Origin: Halarsenatibacter silvermanii
GTDB lineage: Bacteria; Bacillota; Halanaerobiia; Halanaerobiales; Halarsenatibacteraceae
Direction of reading: 5' to 3'
Assembly (NCBI RefSeq): GCF_900103135.1
Contig: NZ_FNGO01000021.1
Location: forward strand, 1 to 42,405
Length of the DNA: 42,405 nucleotides
Under the pieces are notes generated by a model, which was not told the origin of the DNA, did not search any database, and saw only the letters and a list, made by a program, of their open reading frames with translations. Made by a program: the position numbers and the translations under genes. Positions 31,026 to 39,632 of this stretch are shown here, piece by piece (position 1 is the first letter of the stretch; every line of letters starts with the position of its first letter).

Positions 31026-31290
31026 TATGAAAATGGCCCGGTCGCAGAGCAATCTGCGGCATAAAATATCGAGTGAATTCGGTAAACCCTAATTTTGTGA
31101 AATCACAAATACGGCAATACCGAGCCAAGCATAATGGTGACATTATGAAGGTGTAGAGACTACCGCGAGTAATCTTTTTTGAAAGACAAAAGCGGCATGA
31201 GCGCTCGACGCCCTTAAAGGGTGATGATATAGTCCGATACCCGGAAGAAATTCCGGGATTGCAGGATAAAGAGCCTGTAAATAACTATTG
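31026..31290 (+). ncRNA. group I self-splicing intron in the tape measure gene
   Basis: 265 nt with the conserved core in order: a P2 hairpin GCAGA/TCTGC (31034-31048 region), Q element CGGCAATACCGAGCCAAGC (ending 31130), R element AGAGACTA (31155-31162), S element GATATAGTCC (31226-31235). GACTA of R pairs with TAGTC of S to form P7. P9 is CCCGGAA/TTCCGGG with a GAAA loop (31240-31257). The 5' exon end TTGGGT pairs with the guide GCCCGG (from about 31036), placing a U-G wobble at the splice site. The intron ends in G 31290. Splicing joins RLG to QTTFPELANSMG, the normal tape-measure sequence. No homing endonuclease is encoded. Unspliced RNA stops at TAA 31062. Confidence 0.95.
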
Positions 31291-33045
31291 CAAACAACAT
31301 TTCCAGAATTAGCCAATTCTATGGGACGGGTGGCTCCTATGGCCGCTACCCTGGGAATGGAAACAGAAGAACTTTTCGGGGCTATGGCGACTTTAACCGG
31401 TGTAACCGGGGACGCGAATGAGGTATCCACCCAGCTTAGGGGTATTTTGAACGGTATGCTGAAACCGACCGACGATTTACGGGAGGCTATGAGTGATCTG
31501 GGATACCAATCCGGGGAGCAGATGATTGAAACCTACGGGCTGGTAGGAAGTCTGCAAAAACTTTACGAATCGACCGGCGGCAATAACGAGGCTTTAGGGA
31601 GTATGTTCGGCAATGTGCGAGCGCTTACGGGTATTTTGCCCCTGGTGGGCGATCAGGCTGACGATTTTGCCAAGAAAACCGACGCTATGCGCGAAAGTAC
31701 CGGGTCCATGAACGAGGCTTTTGAAATACAGCAGGAAACTTTGAACGCTACAATTGACAGAATTAAGGCTTTAGGAACGGTTATTATGGTCGATGTCGGC
31801 AATAAATTTCTGCCGGTGATCCAGAAAGTACTGGAAGGGTTTGAAAGTTTATCACCGGCCATGCGCGGTGTTGTCACTACCGGCCTTGCTTTAGCCGCTG
31901 GTCTGGGACTTATAATAGGACCGCTTTTGATAATAGGATCTAAAGTGGCGGCTGTGGCCGTCGCCCTCGGAGGGTTGGGTGCTAAATTCAGCGGACTGGC
32001 CGCGCTTTTAAAAACAGGGCTTATACCGGTTATTAAAGTGGGGTTAATAGCGGCTTTAAAGGCTTTAGCGGTGGCTTTAGGGGTTCTTATAGGACCGGTA
32101 GGAGTTATTATGGCGGTAGTGGCCGCCTTTATTATTTTTAGGGAGGAGATAATCAGCGCGGTTAAATTTGCCGTCGAGGCTGTGGCTGTCGCGGTGGATT
32201 TCTGGGCCGATAAATTCTCCGAGATACCGGAGTTTTTAAGCGAAACCCTGGACGGGTTTAAAAGGTTCGGGCGGGATTTAATTTCGCTTTTTGCCGAGCT
32301 TATCGCGGACTCTTTAAGGTGGGGCCGCGATTTAATTTCAAACTTCACCGAGGGGGTACAGGCGCGAATAAACTACGCGCTGGAGGCTTTTGTCGATATG
32401 GGTCTGGCCTTCGGGCAATACTTCGCTGATTTGTTTGAGCAGGCAAAAGAATGGGGCTTTAATTTAATAACCAATATTAGAGATGGAATTTTAGAAAGGG
32501 TTTACGCTGTAATCGAGGCGATAGAAGGTCTGGGCGATAATATATCCGATTATTTTTCCGATCTGCGAGAAAGAGCCGTCGGCTGGGGCTGTGATATAAT
32601 GCGCGGCGTGGCAGAAGGTCTTAGAAATATGGCAACGGCTCCTATAAGGGCCGCTAAAAACGCAGCGGGCAGGATAAAAGACGCCTTCGCCGGGGCGGTG
32701 GGAATCAACTCTCCCAGCCGGGTTTTTGAAGGGTACGGCCAGAATATAGTCGAGGGGTTAGAAGAAGGTTTAAGTGGTATCAAGCCGGTGGCCCGGTCTT
32801 TAGAAGGCAGTATCGAAAAAACTCTCGGCGATATTGAGCCGGCGGCCAAAATAATGGCGGGAGGAGTTTTACCCGCGGCGGATTTAAGCGGGCTTAATAC
32901 GGGTCCGGCCGTGGGCGATGATATAAGCCAGGTTATCAATATGGATGTGCAGTATATCGTGCCGGACGAGGCGACTGCTAAAAGTGCGAATAATGATCTG
33001 ATGAGAAAGCTAAAAGAAAGAGGGTATGGGGGTGCCTTTAGATGA
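31291..33045 (+). CDS. tape measure protein, exon 2
   Basis: 584 residues from CAA 31291, giving 754 in the joined protein (170 + 584). Continues the conserved QTTFPELANSMGRVAPMAAT, LGMETEELFGAMATLTGVTG and VSTQLRGILNGM segment. Two long hydrophobic stretches follow: TTGLALAAGLGLIIGPLLII and ALKALAVALGVLIGPVGVIM and on. Then come amphipathic repeats (SEIPEFLSETLDGFKRFGRD and similar), and INSPSRVFEGYGQNIVEGLE near the C-terminus, typical of tape measures. Length sets the tail; 754 residues suggests a tail of roughly 110 nm by the usual 1.5 A per residue rule. The stop overlaps the next gene (ATGA). Confidence 0.93.
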   Translation, partial: QTTFPELANSMGRVAPMAATLGMETEELFGAMATLTGVTGDANEVSTQLRGILNGMLKPTDDLREAMSDLGYQSGEQMIETYGLVGSLQKLYESTGGNNEALGSMFGNVRALTGILPLVGDQADDFAKKTDAMRESTGSMNEAFEIQQETLNATIDRIKALGTVIMVDVGNKFLPVIQKVLEGFESLSPAMRGVVTTGLALAAGLGLIIGPLLIIGSKVAAVAVALGGLGAKFSGLAALLKTGLIPVIKVGLIAALKALAVALGVLIGPVGVIMAVVAAFIIFREEIISAVKFAVEAVAVAVDFWADKFSEIPEFLSETLDGFKRFGRDLISLFAELIADSLRWGRDLISNFTEGVQARINYALEAFVDMGLAFGQYFADLFEQAKEWGFNLITNIRDGILERVYAVIEAIEGLGDNISDYFSDLRERAVGWGCDIMRGVAEGLRNMATAPIRAAKNAAGRIKDAFAGAVGINSPSRVFEGYGQNIVEGLEEGLSGIKPVARSLEGSIEKTLGDIEPAAKIMAGGVLPAADLSGLNTGPAVGDDISQVINMDVQYIVPDEATAKSANNDLMRKLKERGYGGAFR

Positions 33046-33416
33046 TATACAAAAACATGGATATGAAAATCGTCCGGGGGAGTTTAAGTATAACTTACCG
33101 GCGAAAAAAAGAGGTAAGGCACATTCCTTATACCGATTCCAGCCGGGTGATCAATAAGGGCAGCGAGGCTACAGAAATTAACTGCGAGATAGTTTCGTTC
33201 AGCCAGGCGGAAAAGAGATCGATCGAATATATATTGAACGAAAACGCGCCGGGCGATTTAATAGTTGACGACCGTAAATTTCGGCAGGTTGTGGTGAGGG
33301 ATATAATAGACAGCCGGCCTGCTATTCCCGGTTATGGTATATGGATACACCGCGTTTTATTTGTGGCTCTTTCTCCTACACCCGTCGATAGGAATACGGA
33401 GGGAGCGCTATGGTAA
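33042..33416 (+). CDS. tail protein downstream of the tape measure
   Basis: 124 residues in an ATGA overlap with the tape-measure stop. Strand-rich: MKIVRGSLSITYRRKKEVRH, then EINCEIVSFSQAEKRSIEYI and GDLIVDDRKFRQVVVRDIID. It has the size and place of a distal-tail accessory protein between the tape measure and tip proteins. The family is not recognised. Confidence 0.6.
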   Translation: MIYKNMDMKIVRGSLSITYRRKKEVRHIPYTDSSRVINKGSEATEINCEIVSFSQAEKRSIEYILNENAPGDLIVDDRKFRQVVVRDIIDSRPAIPGYGIWIHRVLFVALSPTPVDRNTEGALW

Positions 33417-34531
33417 CGAGATATTATTACTGGGATAAATATGATCTTTTCGAGGAGTGGGTCGATCATGAACCGGGGGAATATGTTGACACGCGTTCAG
33501 TTAATACCGGCGGATTAAGCAGGGAACACTTTAAATCGTGGGAAGTTTTCTCGCAGGATTCATCGAGAATAAGTTTCATGACTTTAGGGGCGAAAGCGGG
33601 GAGCAGTAAGGTGGAATTGTCGGGCGATAATCCAAAGCTGACAGGCCGGTTAGATGAAGATCGTTTTCCCGAGTTTAACTTTAGCGTCAATCGTATTAGT
33701 ACCGAAATGTACAGATCCAGCGCAAAAGTATATTATCACGAAAGCGGCAATTCTTTTCGACCGAGCGGCGATATTCTCGAGGCGGATATAAGCTGGATAA
33801 GGGTGTACGATAAAAGGTGGGATAGTTGGTTTACGGACTGGCGGATCTCTCATATAAGGGTTGAGAACATTAAAAAGCTGTCGCTGGAAAAAAAGACGGA
33901 GTATAAAACCCGTGATATTGGAAACTGGCTTGAAACCGTTTTAGCGCCGTCGGGTACCTATCCCAGAAAAGGCAGTCAGGGCGGTTACTGGTGGGTAAGG
34001 GGTAAGGAATATACCATCGAGATACCGGAATTAATCTATCCCGAGAACGGGGCCGATTTTGAAGAAGGGCCGAACCACTTCGAGTTTGAACTAAAAGAAA
34101 GATTATTCGACTGCCCGGGGAATTATCACGCACGGATCCGGGTGGGAAGGCGCTCGGATTTTAATATTACTACCTTCATGGCCGATTCTACCCGGAGCGC
34201 TGATCGGGGAAATTTCGAGTACTGGAACGGTGACGTCTGGGAAAGTTTCCCCAGCGGAGGCGTCGCGGGGGATACGAAGGTCAGATATACGGTGCCGGGA
34301 AGTGTCGACTGGGATTCGTTCGCTTTTTATTACTGGGACGCTATTGCTTATAATTCTGATTTTGGTTACAGCCCGCCGGCCCGGTACAGATCTTTTCTTA
34401 ATCTGGGCGATACCGACGATGTTTATCTCTTACTGATAAACGGGATACCTTACCCGGCGAATAGGTTAAAACTTGTGGAGAGCAGTAACGGCCGGATCGG
34501 CCGGATGGATATTAGATTGCTTAACTATTAA
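33410..34531 (+). CDS. distal tail-like protein
   Basis: 373 residues, aromatic-rich beta protein (YYYWDKYDLFEEWVDHEPGE, RISTEMYRSSAKVYYHESG, WRISHIRVENIKKLSLEKKT). A mid-region EYWNGDVWESFPSGGVAGDT looks like a carbohydrate-binding or beta-sandwich insert. It ends SSNGRIGRMDIRLLNY. It starts inside the previous gene and probably forms part of the tail tip, perhaps receptor-contacting. The assignment is positional. Confidence 0.55.
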   Translation: MVTRYYYWDKYDLFEEWVDHEPGEYVDTRSVNTGGLSREHFKSWEVFSQDSSRISFMTLGAKAGSSKVELSGDNPKLTGRLDEDRFPEFNFSVNRISTEMYRSSAKVYYHESGNSFRPSGDILEADISWIRVYDKRWDSWFTDWRISHIRVENIKKLSLEKKTEYKTRDIGNWLETVLAPSGTYPRKGSQGGYWWVRGKEYTIEIPELIYPENGADFEEGPNHFEFELKERLFDCPGNYHARIRVGRRSDFNITTFMADSTRSADRGNFEYWNGDVWESFPSGGVAGDTKVRYTVPGSVDWDSFAFYYWDAIAYNSDFGYSPPARYRSFLNLGDTDDVYLLLINGIPYPANRLKLVESSNGRIGRMDIRLLNY

Positions 34532-34543
34532 GGGGGAAAACAA

Positions 34544-34999
34544 ATGGCAGTTACAGCGAGGAAATATACGAGGGCAAATTATAACGCTTACCGGGGAAAT
34601 TTATCGGATCCGGTAGACGGAGCCACGGTTATTAAGGTGGCTCTTATGGAAGAAAGTTTTGTTTTTAATCAGAATATCGACGATAACTGGGACGATATAT
34701 CAGAACACGAGATAAGCGCGGCGGAAAATCCGCCCTACGAAGAAGGCGGGCAGGAGCTGGCAAATAAAAGTTTCGATGTAGAGGGCAACGCTGTCGTTTT
34801 AGACGGGGATAATATAATCTGGCCCAATTCTAATATAACCGCCCATTATGCAGTAATATACGACGCGACCCCGGCTGAGGATACCGATAAAAAATTATTG
34901 GGAATACAGGATTTTGACGGGGAAAAATCCACTTCGGACGGTAACTTCGAAATACAATGGCATGAAAACGGTATTTTGGCCGTCGAGGCGCTAAGCTAA
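34544..34999 (+). CDS. tail-tip accessory protein, hypothetical
   Basis: 151 residues, Shine-Dalgarno AAGGGGG before ATG 34544. Pattern: VTARKYTRANYNAYRGNLSD, VIKVALMEESFVFNQNIDDN, DGDNIIWPNSNITAHYAVIY and DGNFEIQWHENGIL. The acidic, beta-rich composition and the NITAHYAVIYD-type segment are common in small proteins next to tail hubs in anaerobe prophages. Function is unknown. Confidence 0.55.
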   Translation: MAVTARKYTRANYNAYRGNLSDPVDGATVIKVALMEESFVFNQNIDDNWDDISEHEISAAENPPYEEGGQELANKSFDVEGNAVVLDGDNIIWPNSNITAHYAVIYDATPAEDTDKKLLGIQDFDGEKSTSDGNFEIQWHENGILAVEALS

Positions 35000-35017
35000 A
35001 GTGAGGATGTGGTTTAA

Positions 35018-36517
35018 ATGTCAGTAGTATTTAATCGAAGAAAGGGGACAACGACCGCCTATGACCAGGCGGTTATTGATCTTCTGGAGGAAATCGGTCT
35101 GACGGTGGACATTATAGACGACGATGGTTTTTCCGGATACGATTTTTCCGATACCGATCTGGTAGTTATAGGCGCGCCCGATTATGATTTTGTGAGCAGC
35201 CATACCAGCGAAAGTATTATAACGGGGCTTGAATGTCATGTTATTTCTTTCTGTCGGGGGGTAAGCAGGAACGCACTCGATATTAGCGACGGTTCCAGCT
35301 CGACCTATGTATCAAGTTTCACCGTCGTTGATAACACCCATCCGATCATGCAGTCTTTAGGCTGGGAGTCCGGCTCTTTTAATTTAGGGCCGGAGATGAG
35401 AACCCACAGAGTAACCTCACTTGCCGGCGATACCACCCTTATTATGAATAACGATTCCAGCGGCATCGCCGGTCTGGCCGAAAGGGTCGTAAACGGGGCC
35501 AGTAAAATGCACTTCGGTTATCACGGGGCAGATAATTTCTCGCAGGAAGGCGAGGATTTATTCCTTGAAATATTAGATTATTTAGAGTTAGAGGGCGCCG
35601 GCATGCTGAGCGTCGAGGCCCCCGGGCGGGTGCAGATTTTAGGGGATTTCCAAAAGTATGGCGTGCAGGCGGAAGTAATAAGAACCGTATCGGGGTCCTG
35701 GGAGGCCAATATAGCCCTGTGGCAGGTTTTAGGGGGCGAGTTAGCCGAGAGTACCTCTCTGGTTTACGCGGCCGCCGTGGAGGGTACTGTGAGGCTTGAG
35801 CCTTTTCTTATGAATCTAAGTTTTGCCCGAATGCACGGGGCCGATATAAAAACCACTTCGAGTGTGAAGATAAAGGCCGGGGTTATAAAAAGCAGCGCCC
35901 GCGTATATAAATTAAGCGAACTTCTCGGGGACGGGGTTTTGATTATACCTCCCATAGCTTTAAGCCAATCGCGCGCGGATGTACTCGTTGTGTCTATCGG
36001 GGTTCCGCTTTTGATCGAGGCGGAAGTGGCCCGGAGCCGCCAGGTTATTTTAGACGCCTCTTTTATCAAAAATATATTGGATAATTTTAGCTGGAACGAT
36101 GAAGTTCTTTTAATTGTGCAGGATTCAGCCGGCGAGGCAAAATATTTTCGGGGGGTTGTAAGGGATATCGAGGACAGCGATAAATTTGTCGATGTTGAGG
36201 TCTTTTTGGCCGACGGGATTCTTTCCGAGAGAATAATACGGGAGGATTTCGCCGAGGATGATATCGGTATAATCGCCCGGGAAATAATAACGAAGTATTG
36301 CCGGCCCTTGACGGCGGAAAATGTCAATACTCAAACCGGGATAGAGGCCCCTATAAAAGCCGAGGGCAGGACGCCGGTACAGGTTTTGGAGAATATGCGC
36401 CGCAACTTCGGGATTAACTTTTATGTTGATAATGTCTGGGACGCGCACTTATACAAGGAGGAACAGATAATAACCGACGAAAATAACCCCTTTGTATTCG
36501 TGCTGGGGGAGGAGTGA
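35018..36517 (+). CDS. tail hub-like protein with N-terminal GATase/ThuA-like domain
   Basis: 499 residues. Residues ~1-192 have the alternating strand-helix layout of a class I glutamine amidotransferase/ThuA-like domain (AVIDLLEEIGLTVDIIDDDG, DLVVIGAPDYDFVSSHTSES, THPIMQSLG, KMHFGYHGADN, LEILDYLEL). No complete catalytic triad is evident. Residues ~330-499 (SWNDEVLLIVQDSAGEAKYF, RGVVRDIEDSDKFVDVEVFL, ILSERIIREDFAEDDIGIIA, VQVLENMRRNFGINFYVDN) match the first half of tail hub proteins (late-control-D type). The hub's expected second half is in the next gene, so this looks like one part of a split hub. The N-terminal fusion is unusual. Confidence 0.65.
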   Translation: MSVVFNRRKGTTTAYDQAVIDLLEEIGLTVDIIDDDGFSGYDFSDTDLVVIGAPDYDFVSSHTSESIITGLECHVISFCRGVSRNALDISDGSSSTYVSSFTVVDNTHPIMQSLGWESGSFNLGPEMRTHRVTSLAGDTTLIMNNDSSGIAGLAERVVNGASKMHFGYHGADNFSQEGEDLFLEILDYLELEGAGMLSVEAPGRVQILGDFQKYGVQAEVIRTVSGSWEANIALWQVLGGELAESTSLVYAAAVEGTVRLEPFLMNLSFARMHGADIKTTSSVKIKAGVIKSSARVYKLSELLGDGVLIIPPIALSQSRADVLVVSIGVPLLIEAEVARSRQVILDASFIKNILDNFSWNDEVLLIVQDSAGEAKYFRGVVRDIEDSDKFVDVEVFLADGILSERIIREDFAEDDIGIIAREIITKYCRPLTAENVNTQTGIEAPIKAEGRTPVQVLENMRRNFGINFYVDNVWDAHLYKEEQIITDENNPFVFVLGEE

Positions 36518-36521
36518 TAAT

Positions 36522-38144
36522 ATGAGTTTTGCCGGCGGCGATGGATCAAAAGAAAATCCTTATCTTATCGAAACCAGAGAGCAGTTTGAAAACATGGAAA
36601 ACCATTTGCACGGCAATTACTTTGAATTAATAGATGATATTGATTTTAGTGGCAAAGATCACACCCCGATCGGCAATGATTGGAGTACGGATTTCTTTAG
36701 CAGTAGTTTTGACGGGAACGGTTACAGCCTTAAGAATATAGTTATAACTGATACCTCAAATGATGTTGGTTCAATTTTCGGATATATTAGACTCAAAAAC
36801 GATGAAAAAGTTTTAATAAAAAATTTGCGCGCAGATGTCGAACTTATTTTTGAGGGGGAAAGTTATGCATTTCAGGCTGGACTCGCGAGTGAGGTGCTCT
36901 TGGAGGACAATTCCGAGATAATTTTTAAAAAATGTCATATAAAATGCAATTTTGTTGATAACGGCGTGGCTTACTATGACTATCTGGATCGGTTTGGGGC
37001 GTTTATAGGCTGGACAGAGGTTTATGATAACGCCTCCTTCAAGGCAGAAGATTGCTCGGCCGAAGGATATATTTTTGCCTTCCACGCTACAGCCGGGTTT
37101 GGCTTGGTTGAAACTTTTGGGGAAGGTTCAACGGCGCGGTTTGAACGGTGTATATCCAAAGTCGATATCGAAATTGTATATACTCGCGATTGGTTGGGAC
37201 GGTATATAGGAGTTTTTTCGGCGGCGCACGCGTGGGCGGAAGGGAGCGAAATAGAATTTACCGATTGCGCTGCTGTCGGCAAAATTACAGAAAACCACAA
37301 CGAGGAATTCTCTGCGAGTGTTGTCGGAGGGTTTAACGGGGGGATTTCATGGGGATATTGGAACGCCGGACCTATAATTTATAACAATTGTTATTCAGCG
37401 GTCGTGATGGATTTAAAAGATTGTTCAAACTTAAATTCTAAGTTCGCCCCTACCGGAAAAGAGATAGGGGAAAATGATGAAATAAGAGAATTTGCCAATG
37501 ATTGCTATTACAATAATGAAATCCTACCCGACGAAGAATTTGCCGGCGAAAAATTAGGTCAGCCCCGGGATACGGCGTCAATGACTCACCCACCAAATTG
37601 GAATACAACTTATATAGGGTGGGACTTCGATGATATCTGGAATATAAGCCCCCAGCATAATGAAGGATATCCTTGTTTTGAGGGGATAGATTTCTTCCGG
37701 GCGGTAGACGGTTATTTATTGCAGTTTTTAGAACCACCCGAGGTCACGATAATACCGCCCCGCGCTAACCGAGTTATTGTAAAATCGCCGGAGGGAGAAG
37801 GTACGGCCGCGGTCCCGGGTTTATCCGCAGATTTAATAATCGAGCGTGTTGTTGAAATAGAAAACGGCGGGAATGAAGTATGCCGTAGGGTGGCGGAAAA
37901 AATATTGGAACGCTGGAAGGACGAGAGAATTAATGTCGAGGGAGTAGTTAGATTAGCGGTAGGCTTATCGTTCAAAGAGAAGGTTAAAATATATATAGAA
38001 GAAAGCGGGCTTGACGGGATATATCTCCCTCTCAAAAGTATAGAGCATGATGTTATCAATCAAAAAACTAAGGTAAGCTGTGGGGATATAATACTGGATG
38101 ATGATGAACTTTTGGCCCGTATTTTAGGTGACAGAGGGGGGTAG
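36522..38144 (+). CDS. GLUG-like adhesin domain fused to tail hub C-terminal part
   Basis: 540 residues from ATG 36522, with GGGGAGGAG just upstream. Residues ~1-390 are an A+T-richer beta-helix region: opening SKENPYLIETREQFENMENH, then ELIDDIDFSGKDHTPIGNDW, FDGNGYSLKNIVIT, KCHIKCNF, DCSAEGYIFAFHATAGFG, and a closing WDFDDIWNISPQHNEGYPCF. This is the GLUG-motif pattern of secreted adhesins. Residues ~400-540 (PPRANRVIVKSPEGEGTAAV, then ADLIIERVVEIENGGNEVCR, INVEGVVRLAVGLSFKEKVK and VINQKTKVSCGDIILDDDEL) look like the second half of the hub begun in the preceding gene. It would place a host-binding domain at the tail tip. Confidence 0.65.
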   Translation: MSFAGGDGSKENPYLIETREQFENMENHLHGNYFELIDDIDFSGKDHTPIGNDWSTDFFSSSFDGNGYSLKNIVITDTSNDVGSIFGYIRLKNDEKVLIKNLRADVELIFEGESYAFQAGLASEVLLEDNSEIIFKKCHIKCNFVDNGVAYYDYLDRFGAFIGWTEVYDNASFKAEDCSAEGYIFAFHATAGFGLVETFGEGSTARFERCISKVDIEIVYTRDWLGRYIGVFSAAHAWAEGSEIEFTDCAAVGKITENHNEEFSASVVGGFNGGISWGYWNAGPIIYNNCYSAVVMDLKDCSNLNSKFAPTGKEIGENDEIREFANDCYYNNEILPDEEFAGEKLGQPRDTASMTHPPNWNTTYIGWDFDDIWNISPQHNEGYPCFEGIDFFRAVDGYLLQFLEPPEVTIIPPRANRVIVKSPEGEGTAAVPGLSADLIIERVVEIENGGNEVCRRVAEKILERWKDERINVEGVVRLAVGLSFKEKVKIYIEESGLDGIYLPLKSIEHDVINQKTKVSCGDIILDDDELLARILGDRGG

Positions 38145-38148
38145 AAAA

Positions 38149-38490
38149 ATGGGGGATAGTAAGAAGGAAGATGGGTTTATGAGCAACGAAAAATTATTTA
38201 ATATGCTCACCGATTTATCAAAAGAAGTAAACGAATTTAATAAAAATATGTCAGCACAGATCGCCGAGTTACATTTAGAGATGAAAAAATATAACAATAT
38301 GCGGGACAGGGTAGAGGAGGGCCGGGTGCAAATTAAAAACCTGGAAAGGAAAACCGCCAAAAACCAGGCCAGAATCAACGCTATTTGCGACCGGGAAGAA
38401 GGCGGGTTAAGACAGCGGGAAAAAATAGCCTGGGCGGTGGCGATAATTTCAGCAATCGCAGCGGCCCTATTTTACACGGGGGTTTTATAA
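38149..38490 (+). CDS. xhlA: XhlA-like haemolysin/lysis accessory protein
   Basis: 113 residues from ATG 38149, with GAGGGGGG upstream; a GTG at 38128 is less likely. A long coiled coil (LFNMLTDLSKEVNEFNKNMS and on to NLERKTAKNQARINAI) ends in one membrane segment (IAWAVAIISAIAAALFYTGV). This is the XhlA architecture, a membrane-linked partner of endolysin and holin. It overlaps the endolysin start by one base (TAATG). Confidence 0.8.
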   Translation: MGDSKKEDGFMSNEKLFNMLTDLSKEVNEFNKNMSAQIAELHLEMKKYNNMRDRVEEGRVQIKNLERKTAKNQARINAICDREEGGLRQREKIAWAVAIISAIAAALFYTGVL

Positions 38491-39089
38491 TGAAATTCAA
38501 CGAGGCGATAGAAATCGTATTAAAACATGAGGGTGGGTTTTCCGACCACCCGAACGATACCGGCGGCGCCACAAGGTACGGGATAACCGAGAGGGTGGCC
38601 CGGGGGGCCGGATACGAGGGTGATATGAAAGAACTCCCGCTGGATACGGCAAAGGATATATACCGGCAAAATTACTGGGATCGTATGCGGCTGGACGAGA
38701 TCGAGGACGGCAGGCTTAGATTACTTCTTATGGATACCGGGGTTAATATGGGAGTAGGGACCGCCGGCCGGATTTTACAGCGGGCGCATAACCTTTTAAG
38801 CGAGGGACAGATAACCGTTGACGGGGCGATCGGGCCAATTACTTTAGAGCATATTAATCAGATTAACCGCAGGGATAATTTGCTTTACACGGTGGAAATT
38901 TTAAGGGGCTATAGATATTTAGAGATAGTTAAAAATAACGGGAGCCAGCGCGTCTTTATTCACGGCTGGTTTAACCGGCTCCGGAGCGTGGCGGGCCGGG
39001 GAGGCGAGTTAATTATAAAAGAGGGCGAGATAAGCGTGGACGACGCTATTTATAAGCTGGCAGATTTACTGGTCGAAAAATTAAAATAG
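38490..39089 (+). CDS. endolysin, GH108 N-acetylmuramidase
   Basis: 199 residues from ATG 38490. KHEGGFSDHPNDTGGATRYG near the N-terminus holds catalytic Glu14 in the EGG motif of glycoside hydrolase family 108. Then come YRQNYWDRMR, LLLMDTGVNMGVGTAGRILQ and VDGAIGPITLEHINQIN, the latter typical of the peptidoglycan-binding tail of this family. It cuts the glycan backbone to release virions. No signal peptide is seen, so it needs the holin for export. An in-frame longer start at 38385 was set aside because the coding pattern begins at 38490. Confidence 0.92.
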   Translation: MKFNEAIEIVLKHEGGFSDHPNDTGGATRYGITERVARGAGYEGDMKELPLDTAKDIYRQNYWDRMRLDEIEDGRLRLLLMDTGVNMGVGTAGRILQRAHNLLSEGQITVDGAIGPITLEHINQINRRDNLLYTVEILRGYRYLEIVKNNGSQRVFIHGWFNRLRSVAGRGGELIIKEGEISVDDAIYKLADLLVEKLK

Positions 39090-39101
39090 GGGTGGATTAA
39101 A

Positions 39102-39365
39102 ATGGGAGAACTTCTTTTAGGGCAGGTTGCTATGCCGATCGTGGTTTTTATTCTGGGTTATTTAGTGAGCCAGTTTGTGGCGGGAACTAAGCACCAGTTA
39201 GTCTTTACGGCGATTATAAAATTGGTCGAGGCTGTTCTGGAAAGTTACGAAATTGATGTGCCGGATTTTTTAAGAGAGCTGTTGGAAAAAATGCACGAAA
39301 TCAGCGAGGAAACCGGGGATTATGAGGATGTAGTGCTGGACGAAATTAATCGGCTGGAAAAATGA
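39102..39365 (+). CDS. holin
   Basis: 87 residues. One hydrophobic segment near the N-terminus (MPIVVFILGYLVSQFVAG, ~11-28), then an amphipathic region and an acidic C-terminus (EETGDYEDVVLDEINRLEK). Size, location after the endolysin and the single membrane segment fit a short phage holin. Shine-Dalgarno GGGGTGG precedes ATG 39102. The stop overlaps the next ATG (ATGA 39362-39365). Confidence 0.72.
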   Translation: MGELLLGQVAMPIVVFILGYLVSQFVAGTKHQLVFTAIIKLVEAVLESYEIDVPDFLRELLEKMHEISEETGDYEDVVLDEINRLEK

Positions 39366-39632
39366 GTAAGCCTGGACGAGCGCTTTTTTAAGCGTCCTCT
39401 TTTCGTACGGGAGCTAAGTAACGGGTACCGGATCCGGCTGGGGCGCAGCGACGGGGCGGCCTTTTTCGATGTAATTAAGACGCAGAAAAGTTTTGATATT
39501 GATTACAGTGGATTAAAAAAGTATGTGCAGAGTGCAGAAGAGATTGAAGAGTTGACTGAGGATATTAAACAGAAGTGGGATTTTGAAAAAAAGATAATTG
39601 AGGCGGAGAAAAAGGCGGGAATTAGCCGATAG
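39362..39632 (+). CDS. last late gene, requires +1 frameshift or has an indel
   Basis: ATG 39362 (overlapping the holin stop) reads MSKPGRALF and stops at TAA 39389. A second frame, open from 39366 to TAG 39630-39632, is clearly coding: FFKRPLFVRELSNGYRIRLG, then RSDGAAFFDVIKTQKSFDID and a charged coiled-coil end. It has no ATG, GTG or TTG before GTG at about 39522. At CTT TTT TAA G the P-site Phe codon can slip +1 (TTT to TTT) past the stop onto AAG, which joins the frames. This resembles RF2-type programmed +1 frameshifting. A one-base insertion near the start is the alternative. The protein is unassigned. Confidence 0.5.

Noticed and set aside
31026-31290. A frameshift or insertion-sequence scar disrupting the tape-measure gene.
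   Set aside because: The segment carries the ordered group I core and exact splice-site pairing, and removal restores the frame, so it is an intron rather than damage.
31653-32348. A 231-codon minus-strand frame opposite the tape-measure gene.
   Set aside because: Composition is the complement of the plus-strand hydrophobic repeats, with no ribosome site; a shadow frame.
38385-38489. A longer endolysin starting at 38385.
   Set aside because: The extra residues overlap the XhlA gene in another frame and do not resemble a GH108 N-terminus or signal peptide; ATG 38490 fits family length.
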